In this document: positions 13,901 to 22,795 of the stretch, piece by piece
How the letters are laid out: each line of letters begins with the position of its first letter
Position numbering within the stretch: position 1 is the first letter of the stretch
Source: Lycocorax pyrrhopterus obiensis
Lineage: Eukaryota > Chordata > Aves > Passeriformes > Paradisaeidae
NCBI GenBank assembly: GCA_014706295.1
Contig: JACSVZ010000027.1
Location: 4,878,924-4,942,923 of the forward strand
DNA length: 64,000 bases
Direction of reading: 5' to 3'
Made by a program: the position numbers and the translations under genes
Notes under the pieces: model-generated
The model's input: the letters and a program-made list of their open reading frames with translations, nothing else
Told to the model about the DNA's origin: nothing
Databases searched by the model: none

Positions 13901-14922
13901 CCTCACCTGTCTGTAGGCAGCCAGGTTGCTCTCGGCCTCCAGCCTCAGGGTCACCTCGTCCTGCAGCCTGTGCCAGAGCAGAGGCACAGTTACACATCCG
14001 GCACCGTGGCTGGTCACTCTCAGCCCACAGACAGACGCCCCTGGGCTGACACAGCCCCACAGCACCGGCACCCCCCCAAATCCAGGTCAGCTTGTGTGCC
14101 CACCCTGCACACCCACCACCATCCCACACTGTTCCCAGGGGTCACCCATATTCCCATTGCAATCCTGGTGCACACCTGTCCCTGGCCCCCAGGGCTACCC
14201 TGCTCCTGTCTCAGTAGCCACTGTGACCCCTGGGTACACCCAAGACTCCTTTCTGGTCCCAGGGGTCACCCTGGTGCTTGTCACCACCATGGTTCCCATC
14301 ACCAGAAAGATCCTGATCACCATCCTGGTGTCCATCCTGGTCTCTCTTGCCACTTTGGTACAGGTGGCCACCTTGGTCCTGGTAGTCACCCTGACACCCA
14401 TCCCAAGTGGGCCACCCTGGTCCCCAGGGCTACCCCAAGCTGGACAGTGCCTTACTTCTGCTGGAGGCTGCCGAGGTCCTCGGCCAGGTTGTCTCTCTCC
14501 ATCTCCAGCCGGGCCTTGGTGCTGGCCAGCTGCTCCACACGGCGCCGCAGGTCCCGCAGCTCCTCCTGGTAGATGTCGGCCGTGCGCGAGGGCTCCTGGT
14601 CCCGCGCCTGGTTCAGCTCCACCACCAGCACCTTGTTCTGCTGCTCCAGCAGCCGAACCTTCTCGATGTAGCTGGCGAAGCGGTCGTTGAGCTCCATCAT
14701 CTCCACCTTCTCGTTGGTGCGCGTCTCCCTGAACTCCGAGTTGAGCGCCGCGGCCAGCGAGAAGTCCATCTTGCCCGAGCCCAGGCGGGGACCCACGCGG
14801 GGACTCAGCTGGGTGCTGCGGGGTGCCCGGAGCCGGCCTGGGGGGCTGGCGGCGAGCACCCGGTACACGGGGATGGAGGGGCCGAAGCGGCGGCCGTAGG
14901 AGGACAGGCGCCGGCTCTCCAT
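10996..14922 (-). CDS. GFAP: GFAP, glial fibrillary acidic protein (complete, 9 exons)
   Basis: GFAP is the type III intermediate filament of astrocytes. Exons on the minus strand: 14456-14922, 13907-13967, 13378-13473, 13149-13310, 12728-12853, 12303-12523, 12084-12127, 11336-11421 and 10996-11037. The lengths 467, 61, 96, 162, 126, 221, 44, 86 and 42 follow the standard type III exon pattern and give 434 aa (human 432). The head opens [15 protein letters not shown]. Coil 1A begins [21 protein letters not shown]. Coil 2 ends with the filament hallmark [20 protein letters not shown]. The tail has [14 protein letters not shown] and the conserved RDGEV. The last exon encodes [13 protein letters not shown] where human has [13 protein letters not shown]. 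The ATG at 14922 sits about 40 bp below a TATA-like box. Introns carry degenerate minisatellites. Confidence 0.98.
11540..11890. repeat. Degenerate minisatellite in GFAP intron 8
   Basis: Imperfect repeats of roughly 24-30 bp around GGCCTTGGGGACA(T/C)GG and TTGGGGACACGGTTG. The repeat explains the long minus-strand open frame in this intron, so no coding function is inferred. Confidence 0.7.
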
Positions 14923-14956
14923 GCCGCAGGGATGGGCGCGATGTGCCCGGCCGGGG

Positions 14957-14966
14957 GTTTTTATGG
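14957..14966 (-). promoter_or_regulatory. GFAP TATA-like box
   Basis: CCATAAAAAC on the minus strand, 36-45 bp upstream of the GFAP ATG. Mammalian GFAP also has a CATAAA-type TATA element and a very short leader. The implied start site is near 14930-14936, giving a 5'UTR of only about 10-15 nt. This is inferred from position and motif. Confidence 0.65.
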
Positions 14967-15399
14967 AGTCCGGGAGCCCCCGTCCCGCCGGCTGCCCGGC
15001 GCTGGCCCCCGGCCAGGAGCCAGCGGGCCGGCACGACGCCAGGCTGTGGCGCCCGGCGGGGTGGCTGTGCCCTGGCACCCAGCCCCGGCACCGCGGCACA
15101 GCCCCTGCCCACCGCTGGCCCCCGCACCGGGCACTGCAGGGTTTGGGGAACGCACCGGGCTGGGGACAGAGCGGTGGCCACGGGCACCCCGTGGGTGGGG
15201 GCTGCGTGCGAGGCTGGGTGCGATGCCGTGGGGCGCTGGGGGGGCAGGGTGAGAGATCTACACACAGAATATTTGTGAGAGCTGCACGTAGAGATCTACA
15301 CACGTGTAGAGAGATCTGCACAGAGAGATCCACACACGTGTAGGTCATAGAGACAGACGCACAGAGGGCTCTACAGGAGGGATGCCCACACCCCCACTC

Positions 15400-16345
15400 G
15401 AGCACGCACACACCTGCAGGGATGCACACACGTGTCTGGCCATGCTCACACACACCCAGCCCTCCCTGCCCTGTGCACACACACCCCACATGCAGTGCAC
15501 ACACACAGGTGCCTGCCTTGCACACGCGTGTACACACAGAGCATGCACGGACACACAGCGTGCACGGACACACAGCGTGCACAGACACACAGAGCGTGCA
15601 CAGGCACACACACAGAGCATGCACGGACACACACACAGCATACGTGGACACACACAGAACATGCACACACACACACAGTGTGCACAGACACACACAGAGC
15701 GTGCACAGACACGCACAGTGTGCACGGACACACACACAGAGCATACATGGACACACACAGAACATGCACACACACACAGTGTGCGCAGACACACACAGAG
15801 CATGCACAGACACACACAGCATGCATGGACACACACACAGAGCATACATGGACACACAGAACATGCACACACACACACAGCATGCACAGACACACAGACA
15901 GCATGCACAGACACACACACACAGCGTGCACGGACACACACATACACAGCATACATGGACACACACAGAACATGCACACACACAGTGTGCACAGACACAC
16001 ACAGAGCATGCACAGACACGCACAGCATGCATGGACACACACAGTGTGCATGGACACACACAACATGCACAGACACACACACAGAGCAGACATGGACACA
16101 CAGAACATGCACACACACACACAGCATGCACAGACACACAGACAGCATGCACAGACACACACACACAGCGTGCACGGACACACACAGAGCGTGCACAGAT
16201 GCACACACAGCGCTGCTTCCTCTGAACACTCACACACCCCCGGAGTGGCCCCTCTGCCCTCCCCCATACACACAACACACACAAGCACAGAACACAGAGT
16301 ACACCCAGGCGTGCACACACACACACACACACACACGTGCACCCC
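15400..16345. repeat. CA-rich higher-order minisatellite upstream of GFAP
   Basis: About 0.95 kb of short units such as GCACAGACACACACAGAGCAT and GCATGCATGGACACACAC. A block of about 97 bp recurs near-identically at 15846 and 16090 (offset about 244 bp), so there is higher-order structure. Long open frames on both strands are repeat artefacts, because the unit lacks stop codons in most frames. It lies about 0.5-1.4 kb upstream of the GFAP start. Confidence 0.92.
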
Positions 16346-18150
16346 TCCATGGTCCCTGTGCCACATGCCCCTGGCATGAGCCCCGGCATGAACAGCTCAG
16401 CACCAGCCCCCAGAGCCCGTCACCCCAGCCTGGCCACAAAGGCAGGCTACTAATTAAGGGCGGCTGTCAATTAAGTGGCTGGAACCTCCTAAGCCCTTCT
16501 CATCCCAATGGGTCTGTGCAAGCACTGGCTGGTGGCCCTGGAGCCCGGGTCCCCATCCCAAATCCGGGTAGGTGTTTGTCCCACACAGCTGAGTGTGCAT
16601 GGCCATGTCACTGGCTGCACATGCACTGAGTTTGAGGGGCCTTTCGGCCCTGGTGGCACATGGCACGGGGCGGTGGTGGCCAGGACTGGGTGCCAGGGGC
16701 TTTCCACAGCAGCTGAAAGGGGCTTTGTGCGGAGCCAGAGCCGTGGCACAGCCGGGAGGGACCTTTGTGCCAGGGCACGGCACTGCCGGGAAACACCGGG
16801 GGTTGGATCCAGGGGTGGGCACGGGGCCACCGCCAGCCCTGTCCCTCCCAGTCACAGCATAATGGCCACAAACTGGGGCATGGATGAGTCTTGGGCACGG
16901 CCCGGGGAGGGGATGGGGATGTTCTGGGGACATGGGGACATTGAGCGACACGTGGTGGCACCAGGGTGGGCGCCCCGAGAGGCAGCTGGGGTGAAGCTGG
17001 GGGACAGGGGGGTCCCTGGGACTCTGCTGCAGGGACAGGGACAGGGACGGGAACAGGGATGGGGACTGGCCTCGCCGCTGGCAGTAGATGGCAGCCGATG
17101 GCCGGGAAAGGCTCCTGCCTGCCGTGGGACGGGGACACCCCGCGGGACCACGGCTACCATCACTGGGCCACCAACAGTGGCCAGTGGGGAGGGCTGTGGC
17201 AACGGCTGTGTCCCTGTGGGTGCAATCTGGGGAGACCCAGAGCCACTGAGGACCATACTGGTGGGACTGGTGGGACTGGGGCAGCTGCCACGCCCTTCTT
17301 TAATCCCCAGAAGCTCCCTGTCCCCAGCCAGCCCCGTGTCCCCCCGTCTGTCCTGTGCTGGTGTCACCAGCGACAGGCCGGGGTTGTCCCCACAGAAATT
17401 CCAGGTTTGGGGCACCTACACATCCCCTCGTGACTCCTGTGTCCCCAGCCAGAGCGGTGGCATCCCTGCAGACACGTGCTGTGTGACAGCTCTGGTGACG
17501 GGGAGCCTCCCTCCCGGGGGTGCACAGCGGGGTGCAGGGGGGACAGAGCGGGGGCTGGGGGCTTTGGGGTCCTGTGTGGGCACCCGCTGCTCCCCGGGGA
17601 TTGATTCTCTCCCAGCTCCCACGCAGCGGGATCAAAACAGGGGAAGCTGCCACTGCCGGCAGCGGCGGGAGGCAGAGCTGGGCTCTCCCCCTCCTCCTCC
17701 TCCTCCTCTTCCCCGGCCCCCCTTAATGGGACAAACGAACTGAGAGAGAGAGAGGGCTGGGAGTTTTAATTGGAAGCTTCCAGGCTCAAGGAGACAAAGG
17801 TGAGATAAGCTGCTGCCGGGCAGGGAAGGAGCCAGGAGGAGCCGGTGACCCCGGCCCCGTGGGACAGCAGCACGCCCGGAGCTGTCCCGGTCCCGGCCCT
17901 GCTCCTGCCACTCGTGGTCACCACCGAGGGTGGCTGTGAGGAGCTGGTGCAGGGAACCAGATGTGGCAGTGCCAGAGGTGCCCTGGCACGGCAGGAAGGG
18001 AGTCACGGGGTGGTGGGAACACTGGTCCCTGGGTCGGGTGCTTGGAGGTCTCTGTCCCAGGGTGGGGATGCCACAAGGGTGGCAGTGATGGGGTCGGAGC
18101 AGGGGGGAAAGACAGAACAAAACCCTTCCCCCATCACTGCACAGTGTCAG
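16346..18150. other. GFAP upstream region without genes
   Basis: No gene was recognised. A pair of homeodomain-type sites, CTAATTAAG and TCAATTAAG, lies at 16449-16476, about 1.5 kb upstream of the GFAP start. The best-known mammalian astrocyte enhancer is at a similar distance. A CTC/CT run is at 17688-17712 and a short GAGAGAGAG run near 17742-17753. Confidence 0.5.
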
Positions 18151-18159
18151 GTCCCAGGA

Positions 18160-18340
18160 GGGCAGGTGGCTCTCCCACCCCTCGCCTGCACTCTGGGACA
18201 CTGAGCAGGGTGCCCAGACCCACCCCCCCAGGCCCAGAAGAGGGTGCAGAGGCACCCACAGGACCCTGGGATGATGGAGATGGGAGGAAGCCACAATGGA
18301 GCCCAACCCCAGAGCAAGAGCTTTTTCCAGGCCAGCTCAG
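18160..18340 (+). repeat. Copy of the sequence flanking the KIF18B 3' end (pairs with 22570-22725)
   Basis: Same-strand similarity to 22570-22725. The shared landmarks are CTCTGGGACACTGAGCAG, then AGGGTGCAGAGGCA, CCCTGGGATGATGGAGA and AGAGCAAGAGC(C/T)TTTTCCAGG, in the same order. It forms the left end of the mosaic that continues into the KIF18B fragment. Confidence 0.78.
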
Positions 18341-18379
18341 CTGGGAGCTGCTCCTGAACCCCGATTCCCCGTATGGGAA

Positions 18380-19472
18380 CTCCTGTGGGAGCCCAAAAGG
18401 TAGCTGTGGGAGGGGTTTTGGGGGCCAAAAGGGGGTGCAGAATAATTGGGGAGGCTGTGGTTTAAGGGGGTGTCAGGTTGTGAGAAGGCAGAAAAGGGAC
18501 AATGTTGGAGGAGAGGCTGTGGGAACGCGAAGGAGGTTCAGGCTCACGGGGGGCTCTAAGGGGGCACTGGCCAGGGTTGGCACGGGGGCAGGGGGGAAGC
18601 AGAGCCGAGGAGGTGTCTGAGGCCTCTCCCAGCCTGGGGATCTCTCTCCCCCACTGCACCCTCCAGCTGAACCTATCCCCACCTCAAGGAGTGCATGAGG
18701 ACCCAGACCACTGGATCTGGAGCCGTGTCCTCCGGCAGCTCCATGACCCCGTCCCAAGCAGCTGCACGAATGGGGAAACACAACAGCAACCCCGAAACAC
18801 GCAGCCTGAAACTGTTCTGTGCCTCCACAGGTGCTGAGAGGGGCTGGGAGTCCTGGGGACACGGGGGTGTGCAGGTCCCAGGTGCCTCCTGGCTCCTGGC
18901 TGGCACAGACATGGCCTCGAGCTGCCACGGGCCCAAGAGCTGCCGGGTGCCTCGGCCCCAGTGCCCAGGGCTGCTCGGCCTCGGGGTGTCCGGCTGCTGT
19001 GTCCAGCTGCTGATCCGGCCCCTGCCCGTTCTCCCCCAGCCCACGTCACCAGAGCAGCTCCTGGACATGTTGGCCAAGGGCAACAAAAACCGCGCCCAGC
19101 GTCACACCAAGGCCAACGCCACCTCCTCCGGCTCCCACGCCATCTTCCAGGTGAGGGCTGCTGCCTCTGGGATCGCTGCCACTGCTGCTGGAAACGGGGC
19201 TGGGAAACTGCCAGGACCAGCATGCCAGGGCTGTCCCCCTCAGCAGTGAGCTGGGAATTTCGCTCCCCAGGGGCTCTGTCCGTGTGCTCTCTGGTTTCTC
19301 GGTGCAAAGCTGCCAGTGGATTTCAATTGCAGCCAGGCCCTTGCCCAAATTCGCAGGGCTGTCACGGCTGCCTGGGCAGACGGAGGCTCTGGCTGTCACT
19401 TCAGCCCGAGCCTGGTGCCTCGGCCCTGGCTGCTTGCAGGGGAGCAGCCCAGGTGTCTGGATGCTTTTCCAG
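18380..19472 (+). pseudogene. Partial inverted KIF18B duplicate (mosaic pseudogene)
   Basis: Three KIF18B blocks appear in order but on the opposite strand to the gene. The first, 18380-18755, matches 29210-28790 (upstream sequence and start of coding exon 1), at about 80% identity. The second, 18760-18832, matches about 28355-28285 (intron 1). The third, 18833-19472, matches 26606-25963: coding exon 4, which encodes the PTSPEQLLDMLAKGNKNRAQ segment, plus flanking introns. I counted only about three differences in the first 290 bp of the third block. Most of exon 1 and all of exons 2 and 3 are missing, and nothing downstream of intron 4 was copied. Introns are retained, so this is a DNA-level duplication, not a retrocopy. 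It cannot encode a kinesin. Confidence 0.88.
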
Positions 19473-20092
19473 CCAGCTCCCAGCTGGGCTCGTTGGTGGG
19501 TCCTGGATTCCTGCCTGCACGAATCCCTGAGCTCTGCTGGAAATCTGCCCTTCCCACTGCCAGCTCTGCCTCCCAACAAGCAAACCACGGGCTGAGGAGG
19601 ACACAGGAGCAGCCTTCAGCTTCCAGCACCTCTGTGGCAGCTCCAGTCCATGCAGGGGTTGCTCCTGGTGGGGCTGAGGGGATTACAGGGCAGTGGGGGA
19701 AGCATGTTTGATTCTACTGGGAAATTTTTAGGGATTCAGAGGGGAAGGTATGGAGCAGTGCTGCCAGGTGAGTCTTGGTGCCTGTGTCCCTCTTGGCCTG
19801 CACTAGCCCTGGGCTTGGCACCCACAGCCAAGCTGGTGCCTCCCTGGGGACACTGTCAGGCTCTGTCTAGGGGCTGAGTTTGGTGGCAAAGTCCACAGGG
19901 AGAGTCAGGCCTGGAGCTGCCTCTGTGTGTGAGCCCATCCCGGCTCATGCTGAGGCTTTGGGTGGATTTGTTGCCCTTCAAGGACCCAACCAGCTGTACC
20001 CCTCTCCATCTCTGAGTGTGGGAGATGCAGATTGTATTCCATAGCTCTGTCCCTTCCTGCCTCCCTTCCTGACTTTGCTTCTCATGTCACCT
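19473..20092. other. Spacer with no recognisable feature
   Basis: Between the end of the KIF18B homology and dispersed repeat copy B. I see no exon, no known transposon and no clear tandem repeat. Confidence 0.5.
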
Positions 20093-20422
20093 CCAGGTGT
20101 TTGGCTCACCATCATTGACATGGTTCAAGTGCCAGAGCATCGCTGAGACCCACAGTGCCCTCCTGGACAGCAGGATTTCTCCTGGGAATGCTGAAATCCT
20201 CAAGTCACACTCTCAAACAAAGGAGATGAGCCTGCAGGGCACATCCTGCTCCCTGCTGGAACCCTGCAGAGGTGCCACCACCTTTGGGGGACGTGCAAGA
20301 TAACTCTGTCAGGCACAAACATCGACTCCCAATTCTGTGCTGAGCTGGGTGACTTAAAAACACCTCAAAAGCAGAGATGTTTCTGAAGAAAATTGCCAGA
20401 TTCATTTGAAAAAAAATTCTTT
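20093..20422 (+). repeat. Dispersed local repeat, copy B
   Basis: Inverted relative to copy A (8700-9045). Its last 71 bp (20350-20421) recurs as copy C at 22234-22304 on the same strand. It ends about 120 bp from the FAM187A stop codon. Confidence 0.8.
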
Positions 20423-20544
20423 TCCCTTCAAAAAGCCGAAACCAAACATTGAAAAAAATGTTGAAAAAATATACGAAAAACTCACACTGGAAATTCCCAA
20501 TGTGAGGGTGATCCAAGGTGTCCGGGTGTCCTGTGGGGGAGCTG

Positions 20545-21789
20545 CTATAACCTGGCTGGTTTCCTGAACGCCTGACAGCAGCAGCGGCTCACGTGGATGA
20601 GGAAGAAGACGCCGGTGATGACGGCAAAGCTGATGCCCACAGCCCTCATGACAAAGATTGACTCGGGGTCAGTGGGGCTCCGCTGGCGCCGGGGCTGGAA
20701 GGTGACGCTGAGCTGGAAGCCGGCCACCAGCTCGCCCTCCCGCCAGCAGAAGTAGGTGGCTCTGTCCCTCCTGCGCAGTCGCTGGAGGTGCAGGTGGTTC
20801 CCGTGGTCGATGAAGACCCTCATGTGCTTCCTGACCCCCACGAGGTAGTGGGAGCGGTAGAGCCGGACGGAGCTCTTGTCCCAGGCCACGGCGTGCTCCA
20901 GCCGCGCTCCCGGGCACGTGATGACCAGGTCACTTTGGGAGGGCTGGCTGTGGTACTGGATGGGGACACGGGGCACCTGGGGCTTCTCGCCCAGCTTGTA
21001 CACGATGTTGGAGATGGACTTCACGCCCTCCTCGGGCACTTCCTTCTCTGGGCAAGGGGCCAGGCAGCTCCGGATGGCCACCTCGGGGCTCCGGAGGTGG
21101 ATGAGGCTCCCGAAGCGTGCAGGCACAGCCCTGGAGCCGCAGGAGGTGACGTTGGGCAGTGCTGTGCGGTACCGGGGGTTCAGCTGGGCACTCTGCACAT
21201 AGCAGAGCCCGATCCGCCGCTGCTCCCCCCGCACCCCACAGCGGTCACAGCTGGTCCAGTCCCAGAAGGTGGTGAAGAGGGTGAATTCCTTCGCTGTGTA
21301 GTCCTCTTGCACGTGCTGGTCATTGTCCAGAAAAGCCACTGTGATCTGCCTGGTGGGCTGCACGTCCACGTCATAGCCATAGAAGAAGAGCCCTTCCTTG
21401 GTGCCACACAGGTAATGCCCCGAGTCCCTCACCTGGGCTCGGAACACGATCAGACTGAACATGCGGATGCTGAAGCGCTTCAGGAGGTCACTGCCCGCGC
21501 GGACGTTGCTCGAGTCCACGACCACGGTGCCGTTGAAGTCCGTCAGCACCGTGGTTTCATGGCTGTGCAGGTTCTTCTGGAAATACCAGACAACAGAGGA
21601 GGCCTCCTCGGGCTTGCATTTGCAGGGCAGCTCGAAGGTCATGTCCGCCAAGTACGCGACGTTCTCGAACATCAGGAAGGCGGGACACGCCATCTTCTTG
21701 AACACATCCCCTTTCTTCTCAATGGCATAGGCCTGGAGAACAACCACCAGGGAGAGGAGAACGGCGGCTCCCAGCAGCCTCATCCCCAT
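20545..21789 (-). CDS. FAM187A: FAM187A, Ig-like V-type membrane protein (complete, single exon)
   Basis: A single-exon 414-aa reading frame starting at the ATG at 21789. FAM187A is a poorly characterised type I membrane protein with Ig-like folds. Visible parts: a signal peptide at residues 1-22 (LLGAAVLLSLVVVLQAYA); a first Ig-like domain with ELPCKCKPEE, VVWYFQKN and the canonical DSGHYLC; the family motif CDRCGVRGEQ with RIGLCYVQS; a second Ig-like segment with VITCPGAR, HAVAWDKSS and DRATYFCW; and a C-terminal transmembrane helix (ISFAVITGVFFLIHV) followed by CCC. These motifs match mammalian FAM187A closely. In mammals the gene adjoins CCDC103 on the same strand; here it is on the minus strand between GFAP and KIF18B. 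No frameshift is seen. No AATAAA was found within 250 bp downstream. Confidence 0.95.
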   Translation of the reverse strand: MGMRLLGAAVLLSLVVVLQAYAIEKKGDVFKKMACPAFLMFENVAYLADMTFELPCKCKPEEASSVVWYFQKNLHSHETTVLTDFNGTVVVDSSNVRAGSDLLKRFSIRMFSLIVFRAQVRDSGHYLCGTKEGLFFYGYDVDVQPTRQITVAFLDNDQHVQEDYTAKEFTLFTTFWDWTSCDRCGVRGEQRRIGLCYVQSAQLNPRYRTALPNVTSCGSRAVPARFGSLIHLRSPEVAIRSCLAPCPEKEVPEEGVKSISNIVYKLGEKPQVPRVPIQYHSQPSQSDLVITCPGARLEHAVAWDKSSVRLYRSHYLVGVRKHMRVFIDHGNHLHLQRLRRRDRATYFCWREGELVAGFQLSVTFQPRRQRSPTDPESIFVMRAVGISFAVITGVFFLIHVSRCCCQAFRKPARL

Positions 21790-22770
21790 CGCTCCGGGTG
21801 GTCTCTGGCCCAGCAGAACTCACTCGGCCCAGCCAGGGATCTGCTGGGAGCATCTTGCCCTGAAACAGCCCTGCCTCTGTTACCGGCTCTGGAACCTGCC
21901 TCTCCCCAGCAGCTCTGGAGCATTGTCACCCATGTCCCTGGCAACAATGGAGTTGAGCTGGGAACAGTGGAACCCCCGACTTCTCATCATGGTTTGAGTT
22001 GCATGGGAACTTAGAGAGGATCTCTAGTGCAGATCAACACCTTCATGGCTGGTGCCGTCAAGAGGGTATTGGCTTTTGGGGCAGTGGGCTGTGCCTTGAT
22101 GACTGGGGCCTGTTAGAGAGGGCAAGAGAATCTTCCACCATGGGCTGGCCCATCTGCTGGGAGGGGCTTTATGTGGAAAGGCTTGGGGGGTGGGTTCCAA
22201 AGAGGCAATGCTTGTGCCACTGCTTCCTCCTGGGTGAGTTAAAAACACCTCAAAAGCAGAGACGTTTCTGAAGAAAATTGCCAGATTAATTTGAAAAAAA
22301 ATTCAGCCTGTGGAGCCTGATGTTCCTTGGCTCAAACCCCACCAGTAGTGTGTGTGGCTGTGGTGAAACCTCTCACACCCCACGTGGTTTCTGGATCTCC
22401 TCTCTGAAGTGCCTGGACACAAACAGTCACAGCATGGGGAACAAACAAAAACTAGAAATGTGGATGTGCAGCAGCAGGGCCATGATCACACTGCAGTGAC
22501 AGAGACACAGTGGGACAGCTCACGTGCCTGGGATGTTGGCATGGATGGCCACGGCCATGTGCCCCCCCCACAGCCCTCACCTGAGCTCTGGGACACTGAG
22601 CAGAAGGCCCAGACCCCGCACAGCAAAGGGTGCAGAGGCAGGCCACAGGCCCTGGGATGATGGAGAAGGCGGATGGGCCCCAAGCTCAGAGCAAGAGCCT
22701 TTTCCAGGCTCCCCACACGAGGGGCAGGCAGGAGGGAACAGCCTCATGTTGGCCCTTGGATTCGGAACAG
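21790..22770. other. FAM187A upstream / KIF18B downstream spacer
   Basis: Contains dispersed repeat copy C (22234-22304) and the segment duplicated at 18160-18340 (22570-22725). There is no other gene. The FAM187A promoter must lie just above 21789; no TATA box is apparent. Confidence 0.6.
22234..22304 (+). repeat. Dispersed local repeat, copy C (71 bp)
   Basis: Near-identical to 20350-20421, with about three or four differences. The landmarks are TTAAAAACACCTCAAAAGCAG and TTTCTGAAGAAAATTGCCAG. Together with copy B it brackets FAM187A as a direct repeat. Confidence 0.87.
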
Positions 22771-22775
22771 AACAA

Positions 22776-22781
22776 TTTATT
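22776..22781 (-). terminator. KIF18B poly(A) signal candidate
   Basis: AATAAA on the minus strand only 15 nt after the predicted KIF18B stop codon at 22796. If used, the 3'UTR would be a few tens of bases. No better AATAAA was seen nearby. Confidence 0.5.
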
Positions 22782-22795
22782 AAAAACACAACAAC

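Noticed and set aside
13118..14690. Plus-strand open frames of 484 and 254 aa across GFAP
   Set aside because: Antisense shadows of GFAP exons and introns; the minus strand has exact type III filament exon structure.
14452..16629. Very long open frames on both strands (up to about 645 aa) upstream of and over GFAP exon 1
   Set aside because: They are generated by the stop-free CA-rich minisatellite. Only the last part of the minus-strand frame, from 14922, is GFAP exon 1.
20788..22014. 408-aa plus-strand open frame opposite FAM187A
   Set aside because: Antisense shadow in GC-rich coding sequence. The minus-strand frame has a signal peptide, Ig motifs and a transmembrane helix.
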